Source: Limosilactobacillus equigenerosi DSM 18793 = JCM 14505 (GTDB lineage: Bacteria > Bacillota > Bacilli > Lactobacillales > Lactobacillaceae). Taken from it: a stretch of 64,000 bases of DNA. The notes beneath the pieces are model-generated. The model saw nothing but the letters and a program-made list of their open reading frames with translations, did no database searches and was not told the DNA's origin. The stretch's first letter is position 1, and each line of letters begins with the position of its first letter. Made by a program: the position numbers and the translations under genes. Of the stretch, positions 9,767 to 21,256 are shown one piece after another. The stretch covers positions 124,001 through 188,000 of the forward strand of contig NZ_BBAS01000001.1 of the NCBI RefSeq assembly GCF_001311375.1, written 5' to 3'.

Positions 9767-10179
9767 GATCAGCTATCAAAGCGCCTATTGGCGTAACGAT
9801 ATAAATGGCGTCGGAACTGGCATCGCCAGGTTCGGAGTCATTTTGAGTTAGGCCCTAAGGCGCTGCTGAGCGAACGAAGTTAATATCAGGTCGTGAGCCA
9901 CGCATCAAGGGAGCCGTGGCCTAACAAGACAAACCGTTGTCACTAGCACCGCTAGGGTCAGCGGTTTTGTCGTAGTTAGGCACTAGGCTTCCGCGTGGCG
10001 AACGTAGTTACAATGCTGCCGTCGAAGGTTATCTGCTACGGCAACTTAGTAACTTTGCTCACCGAGCAGCGACTAGGACTAACTAAAAACGGCACCCGAT
10101 GCATTCGCATCAAGTCCCGTTTATCAGTTAGCCTGACGTCGCCTTTAACGCTCGGTTCGCGACCTAGCCTCACGACCTA
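9758..10179. repeat. hairpin-element array 1 (A, B plus; C minus)
   Basis: Tail-to-tail array between two convergent genes. Plus-strand copies: type A at 9758-9882 and type B at 9888-10010. Minus-strand copy: type C at 10050-10166, followed by a lone element start at 10168-10178 whose TAG is the coaA stop codon. The plus copies begin inside the stop codon of the sensor kinase. Each full copy runs from AGGTCGYGAG through a long imperfect palindrome to GAACGNAGTTA or a close variant. Bases 10011-10049 hold a fragment with CTACGGCAAC, also seen next to arrays 2 and 5. Confidence 0.85.
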
Positions 10180-11100
10180 GTCCTCTCGTAACGATACCTG
10201 GTCAATCACATGATGTTTCGTTTTATGCAAAATCACATCCGCGCGATTTCGAGTCGGCAAAATATAATTATCTAAATTCGGTTGATTGACCGTTTGCCAA
10301 ACCCGCTTCGCCGTCGCTAATGATTCCATACGCGGTTGTTGCGCCATTTCGTGATAGTAGTTAGTCGGATCTTGAAAGGCGGTTTCCAATAAGGTTTCAA
10401 ACCGTTCCAAATACCACTGTTGAATCAACTTCGCATCCGCATCAATATAAATTGAAAAATCAAAGAAATCACTCACATATAACCGCTGATTACTTGGCAG
10501 TTGTAAAACATTAATTCCTTCCACAATCAAAATGTCTGGTTTCGTAATCACTTGTTCTTTCCCATTAATCACATCATAGACTTGATGGGAATAAACCGGA
10601 ACTTTAACCTCATCTACCCCGGCGTTAACATCATTTAAAAAGGTCAACAACCGTTCCATGTCATATGATTCGGGAAACCCTTTACGGTGCATAATCCCGC
10701 GTCGTTTCAGTTCGGCATTCGGATATAAAAAACCATCCGTCGTCACCATCGATACGTTACGCCACGGCATTAACCGTTGCAGCAGCAATTGTAACAACCG
10801 CGCCGTCGTACTTTTACCAACGGCCACCGAGCCGGCAATTCCGATAATAAATGGAATCCGGCGACTCGGTTGGTGTAAAAACGTTAACTTTTGCAGTTGC
10901 ATCTGTTGATAATTTTGGACTTGCAATTGAATCAATTTAATCAATGTCAAGTAAATTTCTTGGACGTCCGCCAACGAGATTTGATCGTTAACCGACTTAA
11001 TCGCATCGAGATCGGCTTGCGTTAATACCGGAGCTTGGCCCGGATAAAAACTGTGCCAAGTTGACCGATCAAAGTGGTCATAATTAATCCATTCATCCAT
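10177..11100 (-). CDS. coaA: pantothenate kinase (type I)
   Basis: Phosphorylates pantothenate, the first committed step of coenzyme A synthesis. The 307-aa frame has the P-loop [12 protein letters not shown] (about residue 95), [10 protein letters not shown] and RKGFPESYD, all typical of bacterial CoaA, and ends VSLRED. The stop codon TAG at 10179-10177 is the first three bases of a TAGGTCGTGAG repeat start. CoaA and guaA are neighbours in many lactobacilli; here the relP operon lies between them (family knowledge). Confidence 0.93.
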   Translation of the reverse strand: MDEWINYDHFDRSTWHSFYPGQAPVLTQADLDAIKSVNDQISLADVQEIYLTLIKLIQLQVQNYQQMQLQKLTFLHQPSRRIPFIIGIAGSVAVGKSTTARLLQLLLQRLMPWRNVSMVTTDGFLYPNAELKRRGIMHRKGFPESYDMERLLTFLNDVNAGVDEVKVPVYSHQVYDVINGKEQVITKPDILIVEGINVLQLPSNQRLYVSDFFDFSIYIDADAKLIQQWYLERFETLLETAFQDPTNYYHEMAQQPRMESLATAKRVWQTVNQPNLDNYILPTRNRADVILHKTKHHVIDQVSLRED

Positions 11101-11166
11101 TTTAGGGAATCTCCTTTAGACTAAAACAGCGGTCAGACAAGTCCGTCCACCCCGCTGCTAGTTTCC

Positions 11167-13259
11167 TTATTTAGTTGGGAATTTCAACGTCACCCCATTT
11201 AATTCTGGAGCATCCGTTTCGTAATCATCAATTGAATTGCGATGATCGTTTTGGTCGCGCCAACTCGTTGGGTGATCTTTTTGCTGTTGCTTCAAGGCTT
11301 TAAGCCCCTTCTTCAAGTTATATGAAACACCCTTCTTTTGCACTTTTTCAAACCCTGGCAAGTGATAGAACCGTAATAAATCCCCGTTTAAGAGCTTATC
11401 AGATAAGCCTAATTCCGTCGTCACATAGGCTTGCGTTTTATCAAAAGCTCGTTGTTGGGCCTTGGTTGGGTGCTTAATTTGCTTACCCGTCTTAGTATCA
11501 AAGTAATCACCGCCGGCTTCGTGTATTGCGGGGTGACCCAATCACCATTTCTAAACGGCACAATTTGATTATTTTGCGCTGACAATAAGTCTTGCCCAAA
11601 TTGGATATACTTATCAGAACTAATCCCTAATAAGTCTTCAAGGGTTGGTAAAACATCAATTTCACCACCGTAAGTATCCTTGATACCCCCGTCAATGCCT
11701 TCCCCATTAATCATAAATGGGACTTTTTGCCACATCGCCAGGTCGTAATTAGTCACCGACTTCTTCCCTAAAATCTTGGCAATCGCATCCTTATGGTTTT
11801 CCGAAATCCCGTAATGATCACCATATAAAACTAGGACCGTGTTTTTCCGCATCCCCGTCTTATCTAAGTAATTTAATAATTCTTGGACTGATTGATCTAA
11901 GTAATGCGCGGTTTGCACATATGGATCAACCGTCTTATCCCCAGTGGTCAATTCCGGAAAATCAGTATTCTTCTTATCAATCAAATATGGATAGTGATTC
12001 GTCACCGTAATTAACTTAGCGTAAAACGGTTGTGGTAATTGATCTAAGTACTTTGCCGAATACTTCAAGAATAACTTATCTTTGGTCCCATACCCCATAT
12101 CGGAATCCTTAACTTCTGGGAAATATTCCTTACTAAAGAAGTATTGGTACCCAAATGACTTGTAGGCGTTATCCCGATTCCAAAAACTTGGCACATCCCC
12201 GTGGAATGAAGCTGATGAATAACCGAGCTTTTGTTTTAAGAGTGCCGGAGCTGCTTGGAACGTGTTTGACGTCCCATACGTACTCATCGCTGACCCTTCT
12301 GGTAACCCATAAAGGGACGTTTCCAACATCAATTCGGCATCACTCGTCTTCCCTTGCCCAACTTGGTTAAAGAAGTTGCTGTATGCTAACGTATTTTGAT
12401 CGTGATACAACTTATTAATCGTTGGCGTCACTTCCTGGCCATTAACCTTATAGTCAATTAAGAATTGTTGGAAACTTTCCAAGTGCAACACAATAATATT
12501 CTTACCTTTGATTTTGCCGTAGTAAGCTTGGTTCGGTTGCGCATAATTCTTCTTGATAAACCGTTCAATTGGCTTCATATCTTGATTGTCAGCTTTTGAC
12601 CGAACCACACTCGTGCGCGTTGTTTTAATCCCATCATAAATCGTGTAGGCTTCAAGTCCTAAGTACTTCACGATGTAATTATTATCAAACGTCCGCGTTA
12701 ACAATTGACTTCGATCTCCCTCGGCCATTCCTAGGTTAACCCCAAACAATAGCAATGATAAGGCTGAAATAGTCGCTGCATACCGCCGTTTAAAGGGCCG
12801 CATATCAAAGCGAATCACTTTAAAGGCCAATAATAAGATTACGAACACCACATCAAGGTAGACGCAAAAGTCAGTCGGCTGAATAATTTGACTCAAACTC
12901 GTGCCTAAATTCCCCGACGCACTTCCGGAGCCTTTAATTACGTTCAAGGTTAAAAAGTCAGAAAATTCTCGGTAGTACAAAATATTCGCTAACAACCACG
13001 TTGACACAATGGCATTAACAAGCAACATTAACCAATATGATAACCGGCCCCGGAAATACAGCGCCACCCCTAAAAATAGCAACGCTGCCGGCAACGTATT
13101 AAAGGCTAATAAGAATTCTTGCACTGGGCCCTTAACCCCGAGATTAAATTTTGTTTGATATGCCCAGTACATCTTAAGGGCAAATAAGACAACCGTGAAC
13201 ACGAAGAAACCAATCTTCGTATTCAACCCGTTACGAATTTTCTGCCAAGCAGATTTCAT
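11167..13259 (-). CDS. ltaS: lipoteichoic acid synthase LtaS family, paralogue 1 (frameshifted)
   Basis: Membrane enzyme that transfers glycerol phosphate from phosphatidylglycerol to build the lipoteichoic acid chain. It has five N-terminal membrane helices, then an extracellular sulfatase-fold domain with the nucleophile region in GQGKTSDAE, VLYGDHYG and HGDVPSFWNRD. The C-terminal piece (ending LKFPTK) lies in another frame. The break near 11515-11525 is explained by loss of one base, probably in a short G/C run, and repair gives 697 aa. ATG 13259 has GGAGG eight bases upstream. A second copy lies at 43825-45958. Confidence 0.9.
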
Positions 13260-13341
13260 GAGTTTTCCTCCGCATATTAAAAATACCAACGCTTATATCA
13301 TACTATAATTGCTAAATTACAACCTATTATTTTTAACATTC

Positions 13342-15632
13342 CTAATTTTTCTGATACAACTTTTGATCAACTTGACGAATCAACTCCGTTACCGGACCAA
13401 TACTCGTCACCGTTAAGTTATGCATTGCCCGCGAACAAATGGTATAAATCAATTGCCGTTCATGGTCCCCCTGGTATTGCGTTTGATTAGCATTCCACAC
13501 AATGACGGCATCAAATTCCAACCCCTTCGCTAAGTACGATGGCACCACAATCGTTCCTGGTACTAACCGTTGATTTTCCGTCCGAATTAATGTCACCTTT
13601 TCGCCACGCGCTTGGAGTAATTCCGTAATCCGCTCACTATCCGCCAAGGTCTTGCCGATAATTGCCGTTGTATCATTGGCTTGACGATCAGTTTGTAGCG
13701 TCGCCATCACTTGATCAACCGCCGCCTTTTCATCCGCCAATTCATAAATCAGTGGCAATTCACCTTGCCGCGCAAAGGCTTCAATTTGCTCCCCATCAAG
13801 TAACAATTGCTTCGTGAAATCAGTAATTTGTTGCGTTGACCGATAAGATTTCGTTAATTGCACCACCTTCGTATCATCATGACCAAACATTTGACCTAAT
13901 TGTTGCAACAAAGTATGACTTTGATCATGAGTAAAGATGGCTTGGTTTAGATCCCCTAACAAGGTAAATTTAGCTTTCGGGAAATTAAATTGCAAATAAG
14001 CTAGTTGGAAGGCATCGTAATCTTGCACTTCATCGACAAAGACAAACCGCATTTCCCGTTGTCCCCGTTTCCCCGTCAATAAATCGTATAGGTATAAGTA
14101 AATACTTACTCCCGCTGCACTTAATTGGCGCTGCTTTAACTTAGCGACTTGTCCGTCAACGTAATTTGTCCAATCAGTAGGGGTTAAGCCGTACGCACTT
14201 AAATCGACTAACTTCGGCGTCACCCGTAATAAGTGAACATATTGGGCATTAATATTTAACCACCGGTGATGGTCAATCGCTCGCTTAACGGGCAAGAGCG
14301 CTTGCATCACCACCCGCCGAGAAATATATTTATTTTCCGCCGCTTCACTTTCTAATTCACCGGGGTGATCAGCCATCATTTGCCGAAGTTCTTCTTCGCT
14401 CAGGGTTTGAATAATTTCTTCCACCCACTTCGCCTTCATTTCGGTTCCTAAACGACCATTGAGGATCTTCATTAATTGTTCTTGCGTCGCATCAATCCGA
14501 TTTCCCAGGTGATAATTTTGGTTAAACGAATAATAAATTTCAGCAATTTTTTTCCTTCGTAAAGTAGTCCCGGCCTTGGAATTTAATCGGTTTAACCCGT
14601 AAATGACCATCACGCCCTAAGCGTTTCGCATACCGGGTGACCGCATTAAAATATTGCCAACTCGTGAGCAGTGCCGTGATTTTTTGGTGGGTCGGAGCTT
14701 GATCCGCTTCGAATCGATCTTGAATCGATTCAATTTTAAACTTTGGAACCCGCCGGCTTAAATATTGGAAATACGTCATTTGGACCATATTATGTTCCCC
14801 AAGTTCAGGCAAGACTTGATCAATATAGTCATTAAATAATTGGTTCGGGCTAAACATAATCACTTGTGACGCCGTTAAATGTCCCCGATAACGATATAAC
14901 AGCCACGCTACTCGTTGCAAAATCGCGGCCGTTTTACCGGATCCCGCGGCCCCTTGAACAAATAATAATTTTGCATCCGTATTCCGGATGATTTGGTTTT
15001 GTTGCCGTTGGATGGTCGTCACAATGCTCTTCATCTTAGTGCTGGAATGATTATCCAACGCCGCCAAAAGCATTTGGTCGGTCACCGCTTCTTCGGTATC
15101 ATACATCGTCACAATCACCCCATCCTCAATTTGGAATTGGCGCTTTAATTGGACGTTGACCGTCTGTTCCCCATCTGGCGTTTGGTAAGCAATTTCACCT
15201 AACTCACCATCATAATAAATCGATGAAATTGGTGCCCGCCAGTCATACACTAAAAAGTGATCCGGCGAATCAGCAAATGACGCTAACCCAATATAAATCG
15301 TTTCGGCGGGCCGGTCGGGAGTTTCTTGAAAATCAATCCGAGCAAAGTAAGGCTTCGCTTGCAAGCGTTCAAGCGTTGTCACTTGATCAGCCGCATGTTG
15401 CCACGTATTTTCCCGTTCATCGAGTAATTGTTGTTGCGCCCGCACTGACATGGCGGTATCCATCATCCCCGAATACGTTGAGGTATTCATGCGAATATCA
15501 TCAAATCCCTTTTGGATATCTGACATTTCGCGCTTGGTTTTCCCTAATTTTTGTTGGGCAACTTGTTTTGCGTGGTCAATTTTTTTCAATTACGTCATCC
15601 AATCGATGTTGTTCATAACTTTTAATATCCAC
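13342..15632 (-). CDS. helD: HelD-like UvrD/Rep superfamily helicase (two frameshifts)
   Basis: Superfamily 1 ATPase that in Firmicutes binds RNA polymerase and releases it from DNA. Walker A is GAAGSGKTA, Walker B FVDEVQDYD, and motif VI is near IYTICSRAMHNL. Two seven-T runs (14547-14553 and 15580-15586) each need six to give one 762-aa protein. The second places the true start at GTG 15632, giving the usual N-terminus with SYEQHRLDDVIEKIDHAK, rather than the ATG at 15589. GAGG lies 12 bases before that GTG. Confidence 0.88.
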
Positions 15633-15748
15633 GGTTATTTCATCCTCGCTCTGTAAAAACTTGATATTCTATTATATCACCTTAGCAGTGGTCACAAGGG
15701 AATTATGTTAAAATGGAAGCAAACGATTACGGAAAGGAATTTATCTTC

Positions 15749-16408
15749 ATGGTAGTAAATGTTTACTTTGTTCGTCATGGACAAACTTATCTCAATGAAT
15801 TCAATAAAATGCAAGGTTGGTCAGATGCCCCATTAACTGACAAAGGGTTAGCAGATGCTGACCACGCGGGGGACGTTTTAAAGGCTGTTTCATTTGATTA
15901 TGCTTTTTCCAGTGACTTAAAACGGGCCGTTGATACCGCCAAGCACATCTTAGCGCGTAACCCTAGTGACCACACCGAACCAATCACTGACCCGGCCTTT
16001 CGGGAAGTCTTCTTCGGTTACTTTGAAGGGGACCACAGTTCCCTAACTGCTACAACCGTTGCTGGCATGACCAGCGTCAAAAGTTGGGAAGACTTAATCG
16101 CCATGGTCGGCATTGAAAAATCCCGCGACCTGACCAAAGCCGCCGATCCATTTAGCCGCGCCGAAAACGACGAAGAATTTTGGCATCGCTTAACCCCGGG
16201 GTTGGACCGCTTACGGAATTTACCAGATGGGAGCAATGTTTTGGTCGTGGCCCATGGGATGACGATTCGGTCGTTGATTAGTCGATTTACGGATACGAAA
16301 GCCTATTTAGACGCCCCAAAAAATGGTTCAATTACCAAATTAACTTTATCACCATCAACAACGACGGTTGATTACTATAATCACTTGACTTTAGGAGGAA
16401 ACCAATAA
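15749..16408 (+). CDS. histidine phosphatase (phosphoglycerate mutase-like)
   Basis: Phosphatase of the histidine-acid superfamily with catalytic His in VRHGQT (residues 6-11), a second Arg in SSDLKRAVDTA and a second His in VVAHGMT. Length is 219 aa. ATG 15749 was chosen over an in-frame ATG at 15713 because GGAAAGGA precedes it and homology begins there. Substrate unknown. A paralogue lies at 43031-43687. Only four bases separate it from hflX. Confidence 0.85.
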   Translation: MVVNVYFVRHGQTYLNEFNKMQGWSDAPLTDKGLADADHAGDVLKAVSFDYAFSSDLKRAVDTAKHILARNPSDHTEPITDPAFREVFFGYFEGDHSSLTATTVAGMTSVKSWEDLIAMVGIEKSRDLTKAADPFSRAENDEEFWHRLTPGLDRLRNLPDGSNVLVVAHGMTIRSLISRFTDTKAYLDAPKNGSITKLTLSPSTTTVDYYNHLTLGGNQ

Positions 16409-16412
16409 ATCT

Positions 16413-17694
16413 ATGGAAAATACTGCGCAGCCGATTGATCAGATCATTATTATTGGGCTTGATAAGGGAAGCCCCGACTTCAGTTATTCAATGGACGAAT
16501 TGCGAGAATTAGCTGCTGCTAATCACATGGAAGTCCTCGATCAACTCATCCAACCACTGGACCGTCCGAACGCAGCCACTTACTTTGGAAAAGGGAAAGT
16601 TGAAGAGCTCGCTAACCTTGCTGCTGCCTTAAATGCAACGACAATTGTTGCTAATGACGAACTTTCCCCCAGCCAAATCAAGAATTTAACTGATGCCACC
16701 AAAGTCCGCGTGATTGACCGAACGGCATTAATTTTAGAAATCTTTGCACAACGGGCCAAGTCTAAAGAAGCCAAGATTCAAGTTGAAATTGCCCAACTCC
16801 AATACCGCTTACCCCGTTTACGGACAGCTAGTAACATCACCCTCGACCAACAAAGTGGCGGGGGCGCTGGCATGTCTAACCGGGGGGCTGGGGAAACCCA
16901 AATGGAATTGGATCGCCGGGTCATCAAACGTCATATTAGCCACCTGCGCAATGAATTAAAAGAAATTCAACGTTCTGAAGATACAAAACGAGTGCAACGG
17001 GATAAAAGTCAAATTCCTACCGCTGCTTTGGTTGGGTATACTAACGCCGGTAAGTCAACGATTATGAATCAATTCGTTAATCGTTATGGGATTTCGGCGG
17101 ACAAGCAAGTCTTTGAAAAAGATATGCTCTTCGCCACACTTGATACGAGCGTCCGCCAATTAACTTTTAATGACCAAAAACGGTTCTTATTAAGTGATAC
17201 CGTTGGATTTGTCTCGAAATTACCCACGACGTTAGTCGAAGCGTTCAAATCAACGTTAGCTGAAGCTGCCCACGCAGATTTATTAATTCAAGTCATTGAC
17301 TACTCTGACCCCCACTACAAGGAAATGATGGCCACGACTGAAAAAAACCCTCGCCCAAATCGGCATCACGGACATCCCGATGATTTACGTCTTTAATAAA
17401 GCCGATCGCACGGAATTTGAGTATCCATTAATGGAAGGTGAAGACCGCGTCATTATTTCAGCTCGTGATGATGACTCGATTGACTTATTAGAACAAGTCA
17501 TCCGGCGTCACTTATTTAAGGATTACGTCACCACGACCTTACTAATTCCATTCACCGATGGTCAAGTTGTCTCATATTTAAACGAACACTGTAACATTTT
17601 AAATACCAGTTACGAAGCTGACGGTACCAAATTAGAAGTTGAAATTGCCAACGCTGACCTACCACGGTTTGAACAATACATGGTTGTTGATTAA
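16413..17694 (+). CDS. hflX: GTPase HflX (frameshifted)
   Basis: Ribosome-associated GTPase that splits stalled 70S ribosomes. The N-terminal HflX domain has YFGKGKVEEL, followed by the glycine-rich GGAGMSNRGAGETQME. The G domain has G1 GYTNAGKST, G3 DTVGFVSKLP and, after the break, G4 NKAD. A seven-A run at 17341-17347 should be six, giving EKTLAQIGITDIPMIYVFNK and 426 aa. AGGAGG precedes ATG 16413. Confidence 0.93.
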
Positions 17695-17718
17695 TCAACT
17701 AAACAGGAGGGATCAAAC

Positions 17719-18559
17719 ATGAACGAACAACGCGTCGCCCATATCAACGGTTACTTAGGACTCTTAATTACCTTATGTTTATTGGCCGGTGCCACTTGGC
17801 TAGGATTGCATGATCACTATGTTGTAACTACCACCCTCGTAGTTATCGCCGCCATTTTATTAAGCTCCTTAACGATTGTGAATCCCAACGAAGGAAAAGT
17901 CGTTACCTTTTTTGGGAGTTACTTAGGAACCATTCGCGATAGCGGTTTGTTTATGACCGTCCCATTCACCTATAAACAAACGATTTCCTTACGGGTCCGG
18001 AACTTTAACTCCCAAATTTTAAAGGTGAACGACTCCCAAGGGAACCCGGTTGAAATTGCCGCCGTCATCGTCTTCAACGTTATCGATACAGCCCAAGCGC
18101 TCTTTAGTGTTGATGATTACGAAGCCTTCGTTGAAATCCAAAGCGAAGCCGCCATTCGCCATGTGGCCTCGGAATACCCATATGATACATTAGATGACGA
18201 CGATCAATTAACCTTGCGTGGTAATCCAACCGAAGTTTCCGCTCGCTTAGCCCAAGAAGTGCAAGAACGCTTGCAAGTCGCTGGGGTTAAAATTATTGAA
18301 ACGCGGCTCACCCACTTGGCCTACGCGACTGAAATTGCCAGCGCCATGTTGCAAAAACAACAATCGGCCGCCATTTTAGCAGCGCGGAAAACGATTGTCG
18401 ATGGAGCCGTTTCCATTACCAATGACGCCCTCAATCGCCTCGCGAGCGATACCGGCTTAACCTTAACCGAACAACAAAAAAATCGATGTCATTAACAATA
18501 TCATGGTCGCCATCATTAGCGATCGTGGCGCGCAACCAGTCTTAAAAGTTGGAAAATAA
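17719..18559 (+). CDS. SPFH/band 7 domain protein (frameshifted near the 3' end)
   Basis: Stomatin/prohibitin-like membrane protein. Two hydrophobic segments at the N-terminus are followed by an SPFH domain with GTIRDSGLF, LRVRNFNSQ and ALFSVDDYEAF, then a helical C-terminus. A seven-A run at 18476-18482 should be six; repair gives EQQKIDVINN and an end at LKVGK (279 aa). AGGAGG precedes ATG 17719. It follows hflX closely and may share its transcript. Likely a membrane-organising scaffold; exact role unknown. Confidence 0.82.
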
Positions 18560-18571
18560 ATTTTACAAATT

Positions 18572-18619
18572 AAAAAGGTCGGTCCTTTCCCTACCATCAT
18601 GGGAAAGGCCGACCTTTTT
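18572..18619. terminator. bidirectional-looking intrinsic terminator
   Basis: AAAAAGGTCGG...CCTTTCC pairs with GGGAAAGG...CCGACCTTTTT around a ten-base loop. It ends the hflX/SPFH transcript. Confidence 0.85.
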
Positions 18620-18644
18620 AGCAGCCATTTAATTAAATTTCTGC

Positions 18645-18735
18645 TTGCATCTTTTCTTCATCCTGTTATACTAAATAATCGTTGCAACACAACATATAGT
18701 GTTAGATCTAACCACCAACCACAACATATAGTATT
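18645..18735 (+). promoter_or_regulatory. promoter with tandem NrdR-like boxes
   Basis: TTGCAT (18645-18650) and TATACT (18667-18672) are spaced by 16 bases. Downstream lie ACACAACATATAGTGT (18687-18702) and CCACAACATATAGTAT (18718-18733). The first matches the known NrdR consensus ACACWATATATWGTGT at 15 of 16 positions. The boxes are 32 bp apart, the three-turn spacing typical of NrdR. This implies repression when dNTP/ATP is high (inference from the known regulator; nrdR itself is not in the window). Confidence 0.7.
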
Positions 18736-18759
18736 TAGACCACAGAAAAGAGAATATCA

Positions 18760-19502
18760 ATGCTTAATTATTTTAAATTTTTAATTCACCAATTACAAGG
18801 TTGGCCCAAGCAAAATTATTATTTATTTTACTTTAGTTTCGGCTGCCAAGTAATGACTTTAGTTGCCAATCCGATCACTTGGATTACGGTTGTAACCTTT
18901 ATCGGGACGACCCTGGGAGTTTTATGCGTCCTCGCCATTAACGCCACCAAATCCATCAACGGGTGGCTCGGCCTTGTATCCGCGGCTTGTTTTATCGCCG
19001 TGGGCTACCAAGCTAAGAACTACTTGAGTATCGGGGAACAAATTGCCTATGTCTTAACGCTTGATCTCCCTGTTTTATTATCTGCCACTTGGAATGTCAA
19101 TGTGGCCGCCAAAATCCGGAGTTTTACCCCTAAGTCGTGGACCGTGGCCATCTTAGCCACGGGGGTAGTTTACCTCGTCTCAGGCACGTTAATCGGCCAA
19201 TTAACCGACGACCCTCGGCCTTGGATCGATGCGATTGCCTTCTCCATTTCCCTGACCGCTGGGTGATTTGTTTCTTGCGTTACAATAACCAATTCATTTG
19301 GTGGACGGCATCGGGAATTGCCCAAATCATCCTTTGGTACGTTTCTTATCAACAAGGAGCGGCCACGTTAGCGATGGCGGTTAACTCCTGCATTTACTTA
19401 GCGAATGATATCTTAGCCTTCACCGTTTCGCCATGGTATAACCAAACCGAACGGCAACGGATGATTAAACAAGAAACCGCTTATCAAGCCCAATTATCTT
19501 AA
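18760..19502 (+). CDS. PnuC-family transporter, probably deoxynucleoside type (frameshifted)
   Basis: Facilitative transporter of the PnuC family, which carries nicotinamide riboside, thiamine or (PnuN subtype) deoxynucleosides. About seven hydrophobic segments are visible, with the family motifs WxxWN-like NQFIWWTASGIAQIILW and NSCIYLANDI. One G is missing from a run at 19261-19263; repair gives 247 aa. The NrdR-like boxes upstream favour the PnuN (deoxynucleoside) assignment, since NrdR controls dNTP supply. Nicotinamide riboside transport cannot be excluded. Confidence 0.75.
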
Positions 19503-19514
19503 TTTAACCTTACG

Positions 19515-19545
19515 AAAAAGACCGTCCGCAGACGGTCTTTTTTTT
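19515..19545. terminator. bidirectional terminator
   Basis: AAAAAGACCGTC, loop CGCA, GACGGTCTTTTTTTT. It serves the PnuC-family gene on plus and the permease ending at 19544 on minus. Confidence 0.85.
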
Positions 19546-21136
19546 AATCATCTAATTTAACGTGGTCATTCACTTGCTTGGCAGCCGTTAAATCATCCCC
19601 ATCAATCCGGGAATCTACCGCCCACCAATAAAAACCAATTGAGGCGATAATAATAACGATGAAGTCATATGGATACTTAATCCAATTAATCCCACCAAAA
19701 CCTTCACTCCCAAGGTAAGAAATAATGGAAATAAAGACTAGATATACTAACATCCACAAAGATCCTTTAACTTGCTGGCCTAGGGGACGCTTGGTGTAGC
19801 GCATTTCATAGTAGAAATAAATTGGTAAGCCTAATAAGACCACCCCAATGACTTGAATCGTCGTTGGCCACATCGCCCAATAAATCACCAAGCCCGTTAA
19901 GATAAAGGAAACCGGTGCCACCCAGGCTAAGTGTTTGGAATTAAAGGGCCGGATAAAGTTCGGCCGCATTTTCCGCAAGGCTACCGCCGTTACCGGACCA
20001 GTTGCGTAGGCCACAAAAGTTGAAATTGAGACGACTGTTGCTAACTTACTCCAGTCCCGGAAGAAATAAACCAAGACCATGGCAACTAAAAGGTCCGTAA
20101 TCATCGCAAAGCGCGGGGTTAAGTAACGCCGGTCTAAGCGGCCTAACCAAGCTGGGACATTCCCATTGCGCGTCATTGCCGCTAACGTTCGCGATGACGT
20201 GGCTACGAAGGTTACCCCCGTCCCAAACGGTGAAACAAACGCATCCATGTACAACAGAATTGATAACCAACCAATTCCTAACAAGACAGCTAAATCGGCA
20301 AATGGCGAGGCAAAGTTAACCCCATGCCAACCATGACTGGCAATCATGTTCGTTGGTACGGCGGCAATAAAGGCCACTTGTAAGAGAATGTAAATCACCG
20401 CTGTAATTGATAAAGAAATCCAGACACCCCGGAAAATATTCTTCGACGGATGCTTCATTTCCCCCGCCATGTTAATTACTGTTTGAAAGGCATCATATGA
20501 CAAAATAATCCCCGAAACAGCGACGGCTTCAAAAATTCCGCGCGTACCAAAGGGCATGAAGTTACCAAAGTTTTGTCCGAGGTTATTCGTTTGGAAACCA
20601 GAAACCAGTAACATCAAAACTGTCAGACTTGGAATTACTAATTTAAATACGGACACTAAACTCGTAAACCGGGTTAATAATTTCACCGACCAAAAGTTAA
20701 TCAAGGTAAAGACAATCATAATCGCAAAGACTAATAATAACCCTTGCGTCGTAATCGTCCCGTCGTGCATAAATTGGCGCGTCCAGTTGGCCCACTCCCA
20801 GGGCCACGTACTCATATATTGAACACACGCTACGGCTTCAATCGGAATTAACGTGATTAATGACACCCAATTGGCCCACGCCGCAATAAAGCCCAGCAAC
20901 GGTCCGTGACTATATTGCGCAAACCGACTCATCTCCACTTTCGGGAAACATCGTCCCTAATTCAACATAGTTAAAAGCAATTAAGATCATCACTACGGCC
21001 CCGATGATCCACGAGATAATCGCTGCTGGTCCGGCAACCCGGGCCGCGGCCCCAGAACCAAACAACCACCCCGATCCAATCAGGAACTTAACGCCAACAT
21101 GACGCCGGAAAATAAACTAATTTTATTTTTATTCAC
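19544..21136 (-). CDS. APC-family amino acid permease (two frameshifts at the N-terminus)
   Basis: Proton-coupled amino acid transporter with about twelve membrane segments. The long 464-codon frame begins at MSRFAQYSHGPLLGF, which is inside TM2-3 of the family. The missing start is upstream: GTG 21136 (after AAGGAGGAG) opens NKNKISLFSGVMLALSSL, breaks near 21081-21084 by loss of a T, continues IGSGWLFGSGAAARVAG to TMFPESG, and shifts again near 20938-20948. Repaired length is about 530 aa. Substrate unknown. The C-terminus is hydrophilic. Confidence 0.85.
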
Positions 21137-21215
21137 ACTAACTCCTCCTTTTATTAATAATCTCAAATTATAGCATAATTATTTGTTATTTTCCGATTTA
21201 CACCTAAATATATGC

Positions 21216-21241
21216 TATAATCGAACATGTAAACGCTTACG
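21216..21241 (+). promoter_or_regulatory. galM promoter -10 with cre site
   Basis: TATAAT at 21216-21221 is followed by TGTAAACGCTTACG at 21228-21241, which fits the CcpA operator TGWAANCGNTNWCA except at the last base. Its position at the expected transcription start suggests carbon catabolite repression of galM (inference). Confidence 0.6.
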
Positions 21242-21256
21242 AAAAGAGGCAGTATT

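Noticed and set aside
9888-10010. Type B hairpins contain GCCTAAC and GTTAGGC like integron attC sites
   Set aside because: The motifs are simply the two arms of the long stem and are not kept in types C and D; no integron integrase or gene cassettes are present.
9995-10180. Short open frames running across the hairpin arrays (also 42586-42792, 59128-59334)
   Set aside because: They arise because the same repeat is open in one frame; no ribosome binding site and the same peptide recurs at each array.
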